This document shows positions 1-5,072 of a stretch of DNA of 5,141 nucleotides, piece by piece (the first letter of the stretch is position 1; each line of letters begins with the position of its first letter). The position numbers and the translations under genes were made by a program. This DNA comes from Flavobacteriales bacterium. Its GTDB lineage: Bacteria; Bacteroidota; Bacteroidia; Flavobacteriales_E; Vicingaceae. Location: positions 1 through 5,141 of the forward strand of contig DNDT01000338.1 of NCBI GenBank assembly GCA_003487525.1. The letters are read 5' to 3'. The notes under the pieces were generated by a model. That model saw only the letters and a program-made list of their open reading frames with translations, had not been told where the DNA came from and searched no databases.

Positions 1-161
1 GTTTCCTTGTACCTGTTGTAGTGATCGTTTACAATGTACTCGAATCCCAGCATGGTTTCCTGATAAAAACAAGCCCGTTCCTTTTCGGATTTCGGATCTG
101 AGTTATTGCAAGAAAAGAGCACCGGCAACGCAAAAAGAAGAAAAACAGGATTTAGATTCAT
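1..161 (-). CDS. Lipoprotein of unknown function, 5' part only (runs off left edge)
   Basis: An open frame begins at the ATG at 161 and stays open for 53 codons to the window edge, so only the N-terminus is visible. The first 18 residues form a lipoprotein signal peptide: a hydrophobic run (PVFLLFALPVLF) leading to a lipobox L-F-S-C with the acceptor cysteine at residue 18, followed by the polar linker NNSDPKSEKER. The rest (CFYQETMLGFEYIVNDHYNRYKE) matches no family I recognise. There is no basic residue before the hydrophobic core, which is slightly atypical, but the lipobox is good. The product is presumably anchored in the inner or outer membrane by lipidation. No Shine-Dalgarno sequence precedes the start. 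A weak promoter-like CTGATTTG lies at 184-191 on the same strand. The gene follows the DUF1761 gene on this strand but is separated from it by a strong terminator, so it is probably transcribed separately. Confidence 0.75.
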   Translation of the reverse strand, partial: MNLNPVFLLFALPVLFSCNNSDPKSEKERACFYQETMLGFEYIVNDHYNRYKE

Positions 162-218
162 ACCGCGAATTTATGGAATTGCACAAATCAGGTGACCGTA
201 CTTATGTTGAAAGGAACT

Positions 219-243
219 AAAAAAAGGCCTCCAAGTGGAAGCC
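219..243 (-). terminator. Intrinsic terminator of the DUF1761 gene
   Basis: On the minus strand a 7-bp stem GGCTTCC / GGAGGCC (one G-T wobble) with the 4-nt loop ACTT is followed directly by seven T residues. This is a textbook rho-independent terminator, about 55 nt past the stop codon of the membrane protein gene at 298. On the plus strand the hairpin is followed by CTTTCAA, so it is directional. Confidence 0.85.
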
Positions 244-297
244 CTTTCAAAGGTAGGTTAGGGAAATTAAATTTTTAACCGGTTTACGGATCTTTGT

Positions 298-735
298 TCA
301 CATGTTGACCAGAATAATGGAAGCCACAAAGAGCATGACGAGGTGGTAACTTGTGTTTATGGCGAACAAGGTCCATGATTTGCCCTCCCAGGCTACGGAG
401 TTGAGGTCAAGAGGCAGGAAAAACCCCAGCCAGGTAAAGAAAGAGGCCATCCCGGCAGTGGAAAGGGCAGATGCTTCAGAAGGAGGGAGACCCCATGAAA
501 CCGGGTTGTATGCCAAAATATCATGTCCGAGTACGAATGCCATCAGGAAATTTCCGATGACCATAATGACCATTCCCTTGATCATTTGACCTGTTTTGGG
601 CTTTTCATTTTGGTCCATGCCCATTTCGCGCGCCCAAATTTTTCCAAAAAGAGGAGTGTACCAGATGAATCCAAGAAAAAAAGTTGCCACCACGGCAACC
701 AGAACAGCAATCATATTGACTTCAATATTAGGCAT
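298..735 (-). CDS. DUF1761 family small integral membrane protein
   Basis: This 145-residue protein matches the layout and sequence pattern of the DUF1761 family, whose function is unknown. The first helix (about residues 7-28) runs into the family's hallmark W-Y-T-P-L-F-G-K at 25-32. A second helix covers about 53-70, a third about 95-112, and a fourth about 121-143. The C-terminal half shows the usual pattern of a W-LGFFLP segment, then a short charged loop (WEGKSW) and an aromatic, Tyr/His-containing last helix (INTSYHLVMLF). The length is normal for the family and the protein should sit in the inner membrane. A short polar loop (DQNEKPKTGQ, 41-50) separates helices 1 and 2. The ATG at 735 puts the first helix close to the N-terminus as expected; no Shine-Dalgarno sequence is seen. 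The gene is monocistronic by context, with a promoter-like site at 774-802 and a terminator at 219-243. It is divergent from the cvfB-like gene. Confidence 0.85.
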   Translation of the reverse strand: MPNIEVNMIAVLVAVVATFFLGFIWYTPLFGKIWAREMGMDQNEKPKTGQMIKGMVIMVIGNFLMAFVLGHDILAYNPVSWGLPPSEASALSTAGMASFFTWLGFFLPLDLNSVAWEGKSWTLFAINTSYHLVMLFVASIILVNM

Positions 736-773
736 CGGCGTAGGTTTTGATGTATTTAATTGATTAGCAAGAC

Positions 774-802
774 CTAAGATACATAATATTGAGAAATTGC
801 AA
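774..802 (-). promoter_or_regulatory. Likely Bacteroidota-type promoter of the DUF1761 gene
   Basis: On the minus strand, TTG (800-802) is followed after 18 nt by TATCTTAG (774-781), one mismatch from the Bacteroidota -7 consensus TAnnTTTG. A run of ten T lies directly upstream of, and overlaps, the TTG, and might act as an A/T-rich upstream element. The predicted start of transcription is near 768, giving a leader of about 33 nt before the ATG at 735. This is assigned by pattern only. Confidence 0.45.
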
Positions 803-835
803 AAAAAAAAGATGGAATTCTATGAGTTGCAATTT
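794..835. repeat. Inverted repeat with two TTGCAA palindromes
   Basis: AAATTGCAA at 794-802 and its exact reverse complement TTGCAATTT at 827-835 form a 9-bp inverted repeat. Each arm holds the self-complementary hexamer TTGCAA, and the two hexamers start 30 bp apart, about three helical turns. The left arm covers the -33 element proposed for the DUF1761 gene. It may be an operator for a dimeric regulator or a chance A/T-rich repeat. Confidence 0.4.
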
Positions 836-866
836 TTTCCGTGGCATCAATTCACGATAATCTCTA

Positions 867-901
867 ATTCCCCGTTCCCCGATACCCGTTACACCTTCCC
901 T
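867..901 (+). repeat. Degenerate 7-bp C-rich tandem repeat upstream of the cvfB-like gene
   Basis: Five successive heptamers can be read: ATTCCCC, GTTCCCC, GATACCC, GTTACAC, CTTCCCT. They share an approximate consensus of GTTCCCC. The tract is strikingly C-rich beside an otherwise A/T-rich intergenic region and ends 29 nt before the start codon at 931. Two of its words recur in reverse complement just after the same gene at 1950-1964. Confidence 0.5.
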
Positions 902-918
902 TTTATAAAGAATTACCC

Positions 919-926
919 TACCTTTG
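919..926 (+). promoter_or_regulatory. Exact -7 element TACCTTTG immediately before the cvfB-like start
   Basis: TACCTTTG is an exact match to the Bacteroidota -7 consensus TAnnTTTG. It ends only 4 nt before the ATG at 931. If used, transcription would start at or within a few bases of the ATG, giving a leaderless or nearly leaderless mRNA. No TTG stands at the usual 17-23 nt upstream; the nearest substitute is TTC at 896-898, 20 nt away. Support is therefore only partial. Confidence 0.4.
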
Positions 927-930
927 ATTC

Positions 931-1947
931 ATGTCCCTGCTCGAAATAGGAAAATACCACGAATTGACCATACTGCGTGAAACAAGCGTGGGTTTGTACC
1001 TGGGAAATGAGGTTCAAGTGCAAACAACGGTCGATGAAGAGCGGAAAGAGAAGGTGACCGAATCTGAAATCGAAGAGAGAAAGGCCCATGACAAAAGAGT
1101 GCTGGGTATTTCCGATTCAGAGGACGATAAGGACCTTGATGAGTCTGAGTTTGAGGAGGTGGGTGAAGGATTCGGTGAAGTGAGCTCGGATGTTTTGCTC
1201 CCTAAGAAATACTGCCCTAAAAAGTTCAGGATTGGAGATATAATCAAGGTCTTCGTATACCTTGACTACGATGAGCGGAGAGTAGCCACCAACATCATTC
1301 CAAAGATTGCATTGCACGAGTTTGCCTTTTTAAGGGTGGTTTCCGTATCTCAGGTGGGTGCATTTATGGACTGGGGACTTGAAAAGGATCTGATGGTTCC
1401 GTTCCGGGAGCAGCGTCAAAAGATGCAGGAAGGCAGGTGGTACATTGTTTACCTGGACCTTGACAGAATTACCGACAGGCTTTTCGCGAGCAATAAAATC
1501 GACAAGTACCTGAAAAATGATCCGCTCACCGTCAAGGAGGGAGAAAAGGTGGATTTATTGGTAATGCAAAAAACAGACCTTGGCTACACGGTCATCGTAA
1601 ATCAAATTCACAAGGGACTTGTCTATAGAGCCGATATCTACAGGGAACTGAATGTTGGAGAGAAAACGGAAGGCTACATAAAGAAAATCAGACCGGACAA
1701 TAAACTGGATATCTCCCTTCAGGCAATTGGATATGCCAATTACAACGATGCAAATACAGAAGCGATTTACAAGGCTCTCGTGGCAGGCGGAGGACACTTA
1801 GGTCTGAACGACAAGAGTTCACACGATGAGATCTACCTCAGATTCGGGATGAGCAAAAAAGCGTTTAAAAAGTCGCTGGGTTCACTATACAAGCAGCATA
1901 AAATCAGCATGGACGATGACGGGATTAGATTGAGGGATGAGGTGTAA
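931..1947 (+). CDS. cvfB: CvfB/YitL-family S1 RNA-binding protein with an acidic insertion
   Basis: This 338-residue protein belongs to the CvfB (YitL) family: RNA-binding proteins with S1-type OB-fold domains and a C-terminal winged helix, known as virulence-gene regulators in staphylococci. Domains in order: S1-like domain 1, starting LEIGKYHELTILRETSVGLYL (4-24) and resuming at VLLPKKYCPKKFRIGD (88-103); S1 domain 2 (about 131-190) with the signature FLRVVSVSQVGAFMDWGLEKDLMVPF; S1-like domain 3 (about 200-264); and a winged-helix segment (about 272-336) with the typical DEIYLRFGMSKKAFKKSLGSLYK. The N-terminal match fixes the ATG at 931. Family members are usually near 280 residues. The excess is an insertion at about residues 28-87, between two strands of domain 1, with about 22 Asp/Glu in 60 positions. 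The product is presumably cytoplasmic. It may bind mRNA or ribosomes; its targets cannot be read here. The gene stands alone between repeat-rich spacers, without a clear terminator. Confidence 0.9.
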   Translation: MSLLEIGKYHELTILRETSVGLYLGNEVQVQTTVDEERKEKVTESEIEERKAHDKRVLGISDSEDDKDLDESEFEEVGEGFGEVSSDVLLPKKYCPKKFRIGDIIKVFVYLDYDERRVATNIIPKIALHEFAFLRVVSVSQVGAFMDWGLEKDLMVPFREQRQKMQEGRWYIVYLDLDRITDRLFASNKIDKYLKNDPLTVKEGEKVDLLVMQKTDLGYTVIVNQIHKGLVYRADIYRELNVGEKTEGYIKKIRPDNKLDISLQAIGYANYNDANTEAIYKALVAGGGHLGLNDKSSHDEIYLRFGMSKKAFKKSLGSLYKQHKISMDDDGIRLRDEV

Positions 1948-1949
1948 AT

Positions 1950-1964
1950 GGGGAATGGTGTAAC
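1950..1964 (-). repeat. Reverse-complement copy of the upstream C-rich words, after the cvfB-like gene
   Basis: GGGGAATGGTGTAAC begins 2 nt after the stop codon. On the minus strand it reads GTTACACC then ATTCCCC, the same two words found at 888-895 and 867-873 upstream of the gene. The gene is thus bracketed by short inverted copies about 1.06 kb apart. A further GGTGTAA overlaps the stop codon at 1941-1947. Confidence 0.5.
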
Positions 1965-1980
1965 TAACCTTCAAAAGGAT

Positions 1981-2020
1981 AAATAACCAAATAACCAAAT
2001 AAGCAACTAACCAAATAATT
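1981..2020 (+). repeat. 8-bp tandem repeat, consensus AAATAACC, about 5 units
   Basis: Consecutive units are AAATAACC, AAATAACC, AAATAAGC, AACTAACC and AAATAATT: the first two perfect, the rest decaying. A related word AACTAACC occurs just before, at 1962-1969. Because 8 is not a multiple of 3, the TAA in each unit falls in all three forward frames, so nothing can be translated through the tract. It fills most of the gap between the cvfB-like gene and the next membrane protein gene, whose promoter would have to lie in or beside it. Confidence 0.8.
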
Positions 2021-2043
2021 TGTATTCGTGTAATTTACCGGGA

Positions 2044-2538
2044 ATGACACCATTTGTTATAGGAAGTACGCTCTTTGTTTTTTCACTCCTGATTTACACA
2101 TTGATTTCAATCGGTTATGTATATCCTGCGTTAAATAAAATTCAATGGGACAGGGCGTTGGTCCCCTATTTGCTTATCCAATGCTTCAGGTTTATGCCCT
2201 TGGCCCTGCTAATGCCGGGTCAGGTTTCAATTGCCTTCCCGGTCATTGCTGCAGAAATTTTAGCCTATGGGCACTTTATCAGTGCATTATTTGCCTTGCT
2301 CGCTGTTACATTGGTTTGGCATAAGATCAGAGGTGGACGCGTCGCCGTGTGGCTGTTCAGCCTGATCGGTTTGTCGGATATGTTGCTTGCCTTTGTTACC
2401 GGTATCTCCTTTGGAGTAATGAACATACCTGTGGGATCTGCCCTGTTCATTGTGACGGTTTACATGACTATGGTAATTGTGAGCCACGTATTAATCCTTG
2501 TCATCTTGTTTAAGACACGGACAAATAGTAAGAGCTGA
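2044..2538 (+). CDS. Five-helix integral membrane protein of unknown function
   Basis: This 164-residue, very hydrophobic protein has about five transmembrane helices: roughly residues 4-26, 38-58, 65-92, 98-120 and 130-156. The C-terminal tail is short and basic (KTRTNSKS). Likely functional or family-specific positions are the Cys-Phe-Arg at 47-49 in helix 2, the MPGQ turn at 57-60, a buried Glu71 and His77 in helix 3, Asp112 in helix 4 and His148 in helix 5. I recall similar uncharacterised small membrane proteins with an FR in helix 2, a following PG turn and an Asp in helix 4, but I cannot assign a named family. The ATG at 2044 places helix 1 at the N-terminus. A TTG eight codons upstream (2020) is in frame, but it would add only a polar MYSCNLPG stretch and lies at the end of the 8-bp repeat. 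A partial -7-like ATAATTTG at 2015-2022 would give a leader of about 16 nt. Confidence 0.75.
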   Translation: MTPFVIGSTLFVFSLLIYTLISIGYVYPALNKIQWDRALVPYLLIQCFRFMPLALLMPGQVSIAFPVIAAEILAYGHFISALFALLAVTLVWHKIRGGRVAVWLFSLIGLSDMLLAFVTGISFGVMNIPVGSALFIVTVYMTMVIVSHVLILVILFKTRTNSKS

Positions 2539-2570
2539 ACTACCTTAAGCCTCCTTATTATGCTTTTCAC

Positions 2571-2578
2571 TATTTTTG
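2571..2578 (+). promoter_or_regulatory. Exact -7 element TATTTTTG before the 2604 T9SS gene
   Basis: TATTTTTG matches the Bacteroidota -7 consensus TAnnTTTG exactly. It lies 25 nt before the ATG at 2604, allowing a leader of about 20 nt. No TTG is present 17-23 nt upstream, so only half of the promoter is supported. There is also no convincing terminator after the preceding gene, so read-through is possible. Confidence 0.4.
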
Positions 2579-2603
2579 ATTTCTCAACCTCTAATTCCTT
2601 AGA

Positions 2604-3494
2604 ATGAAGTATGTCAACGCATTAAGTCTGATCTTTTTTTTAGTGAATAACCCGTGTTTTTCTCAAGGATACAAACCCATCTTAGCGGACTCCTGCACCT
2701 GGTACTTTACCAACCATTATTTCGGTTTCGACTCTGACGGGTATTACGTGAGTAAGGATACCGTATTGGCGGGTAATTCATATAAAATTCTGGATGGATT
2801 TCACTTTAATGGCAATGCGTTTTTAAGAGAGGATACGGTCAGCCGAAAATTCTATTACCGGCAAATAGGTGGATTTCGAGCAAATCAGGATATCCTGATA
2901 TATGATTTTTCATTGGCGGTTGGCGATTCGATGTTGTTGTTTAACCCAAATACGCCGGTAGATGATTCAGTGGGATATTTCACATTGGATTCCATTGCAA
3001 CAAGAACAATCAAAAGCGGGACTACAAGAATGTTTTACTTGTCCGGGCCCAAGGATGGCACCGGAATGAAGGCAAGGGCCGAGTGGATGGAAGGTGTTGG
3101 ATCAACATTACTGATAAACAGTGGCGGAGCCGTCGGGGACTTATACAATCAAGGAGAGTTGACCTGCTTTTTCCGGGGTAATGAACATGTTTACGAATCA
3201 GCACTTTCGGCCGAATTCGGCTTCTGTGATATTAATACCGTAGGAGTGGATGAACAGGCAGAAAGGTTTGAACCAATTGCGTATCCCAATCCTTTCGGGG
3301 ACCGTATCTTCATTAGGGCAGAGTCCGGGCATATTCGACTGCAACTTTATTCCGTGTTTGGCGAACTAATCCTTGATAAAGTGATTAATGCCGAACAAGA
3401 AGTGGTTGATGTGTCTGATTTAAAGACCGGTACGTATGTTGCTTTATTTGTTAGCGGACACAAAACATCCAGGCGGATCATGATAAAAAAATGA
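2604..3494 (+). CDS. Secreted protein with type IX secretion C-terminal sorting domain
   Basis: This 296-residue protein is exported. Residues 1-20 are a Sec signal peptide (MKYVNALSLIFFLVNNPCFS) with likely cleavage before Gln21. The C-terminal 70 or so residues are a type A T9SS sorting domain: AYPNPFGDRIFI (226-237), LQLYSVFGELIL (247-258), VVDVSDLKTGTYVALFVSG (268-285) and a basic final strand RRIMIKK. The central part (about 30-210) has the pattern of a recurrent cargo module in Bacteroidota: DTVLAGNSYKIL (52-63), LREDTVSRKFYYR (74-86), ILIYDFSLAVGDSM (97-110) and EWMEGVGSTLLI (160-171). The module's function is not known to me. Cysteines at 31, 188 and 208 could form a disulphide after export. 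The protein should cross the outer membrane by T9SS, lose the sorting domain, and be released or anchored at the surface. It converges with another T9SS cargo gene 25 nt away. No Shine-Dalgarno sequence is seen. Confidence 0.85.
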   Translation: MKYVNALSLIFFLVNNPCFSQGYKPILADSCTWYFTNHYFGFDSDGYYVSKDTVLAGNSYKILDGFHFNGNAFLREDTVSRKFYYRQIGGFRANQDILIYDFSLAVGDSMLLFNPNTPVDDSVGYFTLDSIATRTIKSGTTRMFYLSGPKDGTGMKARAEWMEGVGSTLLINSGGAVGDLYNQGELTCFFRGNEHVYESALSAEFGFCDINTVGVDEQAERFEPIAYPNPFGDRIFIRAESGHIRLQLYSVFGELILDKVINAEQEVVDVSDLKTGTYVALFVSGHKTSRRIMIKK

Positions 3495-3516
3495 GCGAAT
3501 TTTCAATGGAAATTCG
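3485..3516. terminator. Shared terminator hairpin between the convergent T9SS genes
   Basis: CGAATTTTC (3496-3504) and GGAAATTCG (3508-3516) pair as a 9-bp stem with one G-T wobble and a 3-nt loop. For the minus-strand gene ending at 3520 the stem is followed, after 4 nt, by seven T (3491 to 3485), a credible intrinsic terminator. For the plus-strand gene the stem starts just past the stop codon and only TGTTTAG follows, so termination in that direction is weaker. The T tract lies inside the last Lys codons of the plus-strand gene. Confidence 0.65.
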
Positions 3517-3519
3517 TGT

Positions 3520-4884
3520 TTAGTCTCCTATGCAGACGACTGCTTTTCGAATTTCCTTTCCACTCGATTCGCGGTACGATACCGAATAAACACCGGGCAT
3601 CAGATAAGATGACAGGTCAATTTTAATTCGGGTTTCATTTATTACAGATGATTTATAGACTTGCCGACCCTCCGGATTGTAAATCGTGATTTCTCCATTT
3701 AGTCCGCTTTCCTTTTCCAAATACAGAATTTCGGAAGCCGGATTCGGATAAATGCGAAGTGCGGATGATTCTTCTTCACTGACCCCGACAGAACCAAAGG
3801 TAATTTCATTTGAAAACAGACCGTTGGTACATCCCGGAAAAACCGAATAAACCGAATAAACACCATTTGCCGAAACCTGGTATGTCTGACTCGTTTCATT
3901 GGCAATGGGATTTCCGTCCTTGTACCATTGATACGAGGGGGCGGTATTCGAACTAAGGGTCAGGTTGTTTGCAGTGATAACAGGAGCTACAGTCACTTCG
4001 TTATATTCTATTTTCAATGTATCGACTGAAGAAGGACAAATTCCGTTCGTGATGGTCCATGTCAAAAGATTGCTTGAATTTAAATTTGTGAGTATTGTTT
4101 TTGGGTCATTTTTCTGAAAAATACTTACCCCTGCCGTATATGATTTCCAGGTTCCAATACCCACTGTGGGTACATTCGCGTTGATTGTCACCGAATCGTA
4201 ACAAGACAACTTATCGGCCTCTGTTACAGCCGTTGATGGGGTTTCCAAATTCCGTACGTTGACGGTATCGGAAGTAGCACAGGTAGAGTCCGACATGGAC
4301 CAGGCAAACCTGTTAAGGCCATAAGATAAATTGCTTACGGTAGCATTATGCAAAGTGCCATTGCTTATTATTCCGCTTCCTGAAACAACGGTCCAGTTAG
4401 CTGTTGAAAAGGAGGGTGGTGCGTTGCCATTTAATTGAAATCCGGTCGTGTCACATATATGTGTGTTTGGTCCGGCGTCCGCTATGGATTGGCAGCAATT
4501 CCCTACGTTCACGGTGAGGGAGGAGCCCATGGTTGATTGCAAAACACTGTTCATGTTTGCATTAACCGTTACTGCGGATGTGCCGGCGGGTAACAGGCCC
4601 AAAGAAATCTGATATCCGGGAAAATCCAAAATAGGATTGCAAGGTGCTACAACCGTGTAGTTTACATCAACGGTAATATTGAAACCACTTACCACCACAG
4701 TTGCTCCTGTATACGTGGAATTGTAACAGCTTCTTATAATATTCACATAAACATCAGATTGAGTACACATGGTGTAGTTTAACAGTGGCCACTGAATGTT
4801 TGATATTTGCAGGCTTTGTTGAGCAGATGCCAGTCTAATCGATATGATCAATAATGTGACTGCAATTGAAGATTTGAACTTCAT
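3520..4884 (-). CDS. Large secreted T9SS cargo with Ig-like/PKD-like repeats
   Basis: From the ATG at 4884 the protein has 454 residues. It starts with a clear Sec signal peptide (MKFKSSIAVTLLIISIRLASA, cleavage after A-S-A at 19-21). A longer in-frame start at 5046 would bury this signal behind 54 residues and would lie upstream of the promoter at 4918-4946, so it is rejected. Domains: a Cys-containing beta-rich module at 22-131 (Cys 40, 53, 82, 130, 131; motif LGLLPAGTSAVTVNANMN); two related repeats at about 135-211 and 219-293, each with an early Cys, a Trp near the middle (NWTV, TWKS), then an N-L-x-W pattern and a C-x-x-S-D-T end; an Ig-like segment at about 299-363 (YQWYKDGNPI, GVYSVYSVFPGC); and a T9SS sorting domain at about 377-454 (YPNPASEILYL, ITIYNPEGRQVY, IDLSSYLMPGVYSV). 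It is presumably a cell-surface or released protein; the repeats suggest binding or adhesion rather than catalysis. The C-terminus KAVVCIGD is slightly unusual for such domains in ending with Cys and Asp. Confidence 0.85.
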   Translation of the reverse strand: MKFKSSIAVTLLIISIRLASAQQSLQISNIQWPLLNYTMCTQSDVYVNIIRSCYNSTYTGATVVVSGFNITVDVNYTVVAPCNPILDFPGYQISLGLLPAGTSAVTVNANMNSVLQSTMGSSLTVNVGNCCQSIADAGPNTHICDTTGFQLNGNAPPSFSTANWTVVSGSGIISNGTLHNATVSNLSYGLNRFAWSMSDSTCATSDTVNVRNLETPSTAVTEADKLSCYDSVTINANVPTVGIGTWKSYTAGVSIFQKNDPKTILTNLNSSNLLTWTITNGICPSSVDTLKIEYNEVTVAPVITANNLTLSSNTAPSYQWYKDGNPIANETSQTYQVSANGVYSVYSVFPGCTNGLFSNEITFGSVGVSEEESSALRIYPNPASEILYLEKESGLNGEITIYNPEGRQVYKSSVINETRIKIDLSSYLMPGVYSVSYRESSGKEIRKAVVCIGD

Positions 4885-4917
4885 TTTAATGAGATAAGAC
4901 GTTGTTATGTGAAGCGT

Positions 4918-4946
4918 CAAAATTAGCAAATAAAAAGGCGATACAA
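4918..4946 (-). promoter_or_regulatory. Strong Bacteroidota-type promoter of the large T9SS cargo gene
   Basis: On the minus strand, TTG (4944-4946) is followed after exactly 18 nt by TAATTTTG (4918-4925), a perfect match to TAnnTTTG. Transcription would start near 4912, leaving a leader of about 28 nt before the ATG at 4884. This is the best promoter in the window and fixes the start codon of the gene. The remaining divergent spacer up to 5072 shows no other clear element. Confidence 0.65.
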
Positions 4947-5072
4947 TCTCAATTAAATGCTTCGGATTCATTTTTTGCAGATCGAGGTCAGGATGCTTTT
5001 TATCCTTTGTAGATATGCGAAATTGTCCTACTTTTATCCTTACCAATAACTATTCTTTAAGACCCAATTCTT

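Noticed and set aside
256..280. GGTTA...TAACC inverted repeat after the DUF1761 gene
   Set aside because: The arms are 5 bp and the interior is A/T-rich; the strong hairpin at 219-243 explains termination without it.
353..750. Two plus-strand open frames opposite the DUF1761 gene (353-589, 523-750)
   Set aside because: Their translations are charged, low-complexity shadow sequences without domain features; the minus-strand frame has a clear family match.
1014..1797. Minus-strand open frames inside the cvfB-like gene
   Set aside because: The Ser-rich translation at 1014-1247 is the antisense of the acidic insertion; none has a plausible start region or family pattern.
1968..1978. CCTT-CAA-AAGG hairpin after the cvfB-like gene as a terminator
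   Set aside because: The stem is only 4 bp and no T tract follows.
1981..2020. CRISPR-like or attachment-site interpretation of the 8-bp array
   Set aside because: Units are contiguous, too short and without spacers; no cas, integrase or transposase gene is present.
2020..2043. TTG start eight codons upstream of the five-helix membrane protein
   Set aside because: It adds a polar stretch unlike a membrane protein N-terminus and overlaps the 8-bp repeat; the ATG at 2044 fits better.
3022..3204. Minus-strand open frame inside the smaller T9SS cargo gene
   Set aside because: It lies entirely within a well-supported gene and has no recognisable features.
3699..3905. Alternative minus-strand frame inside the large T9SS cargo gene
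   Set aside because: It is a frame-shifted shadow across the sorting domain and Ig-like region, which are intact in the main frame.
4885..5046. 54-residue N-terminal extension of the large T9SS cargo
   Set aside because: It would place residues before a complete Sec signal peptide, and the best promoter in the window (4918-4946) lies within it.
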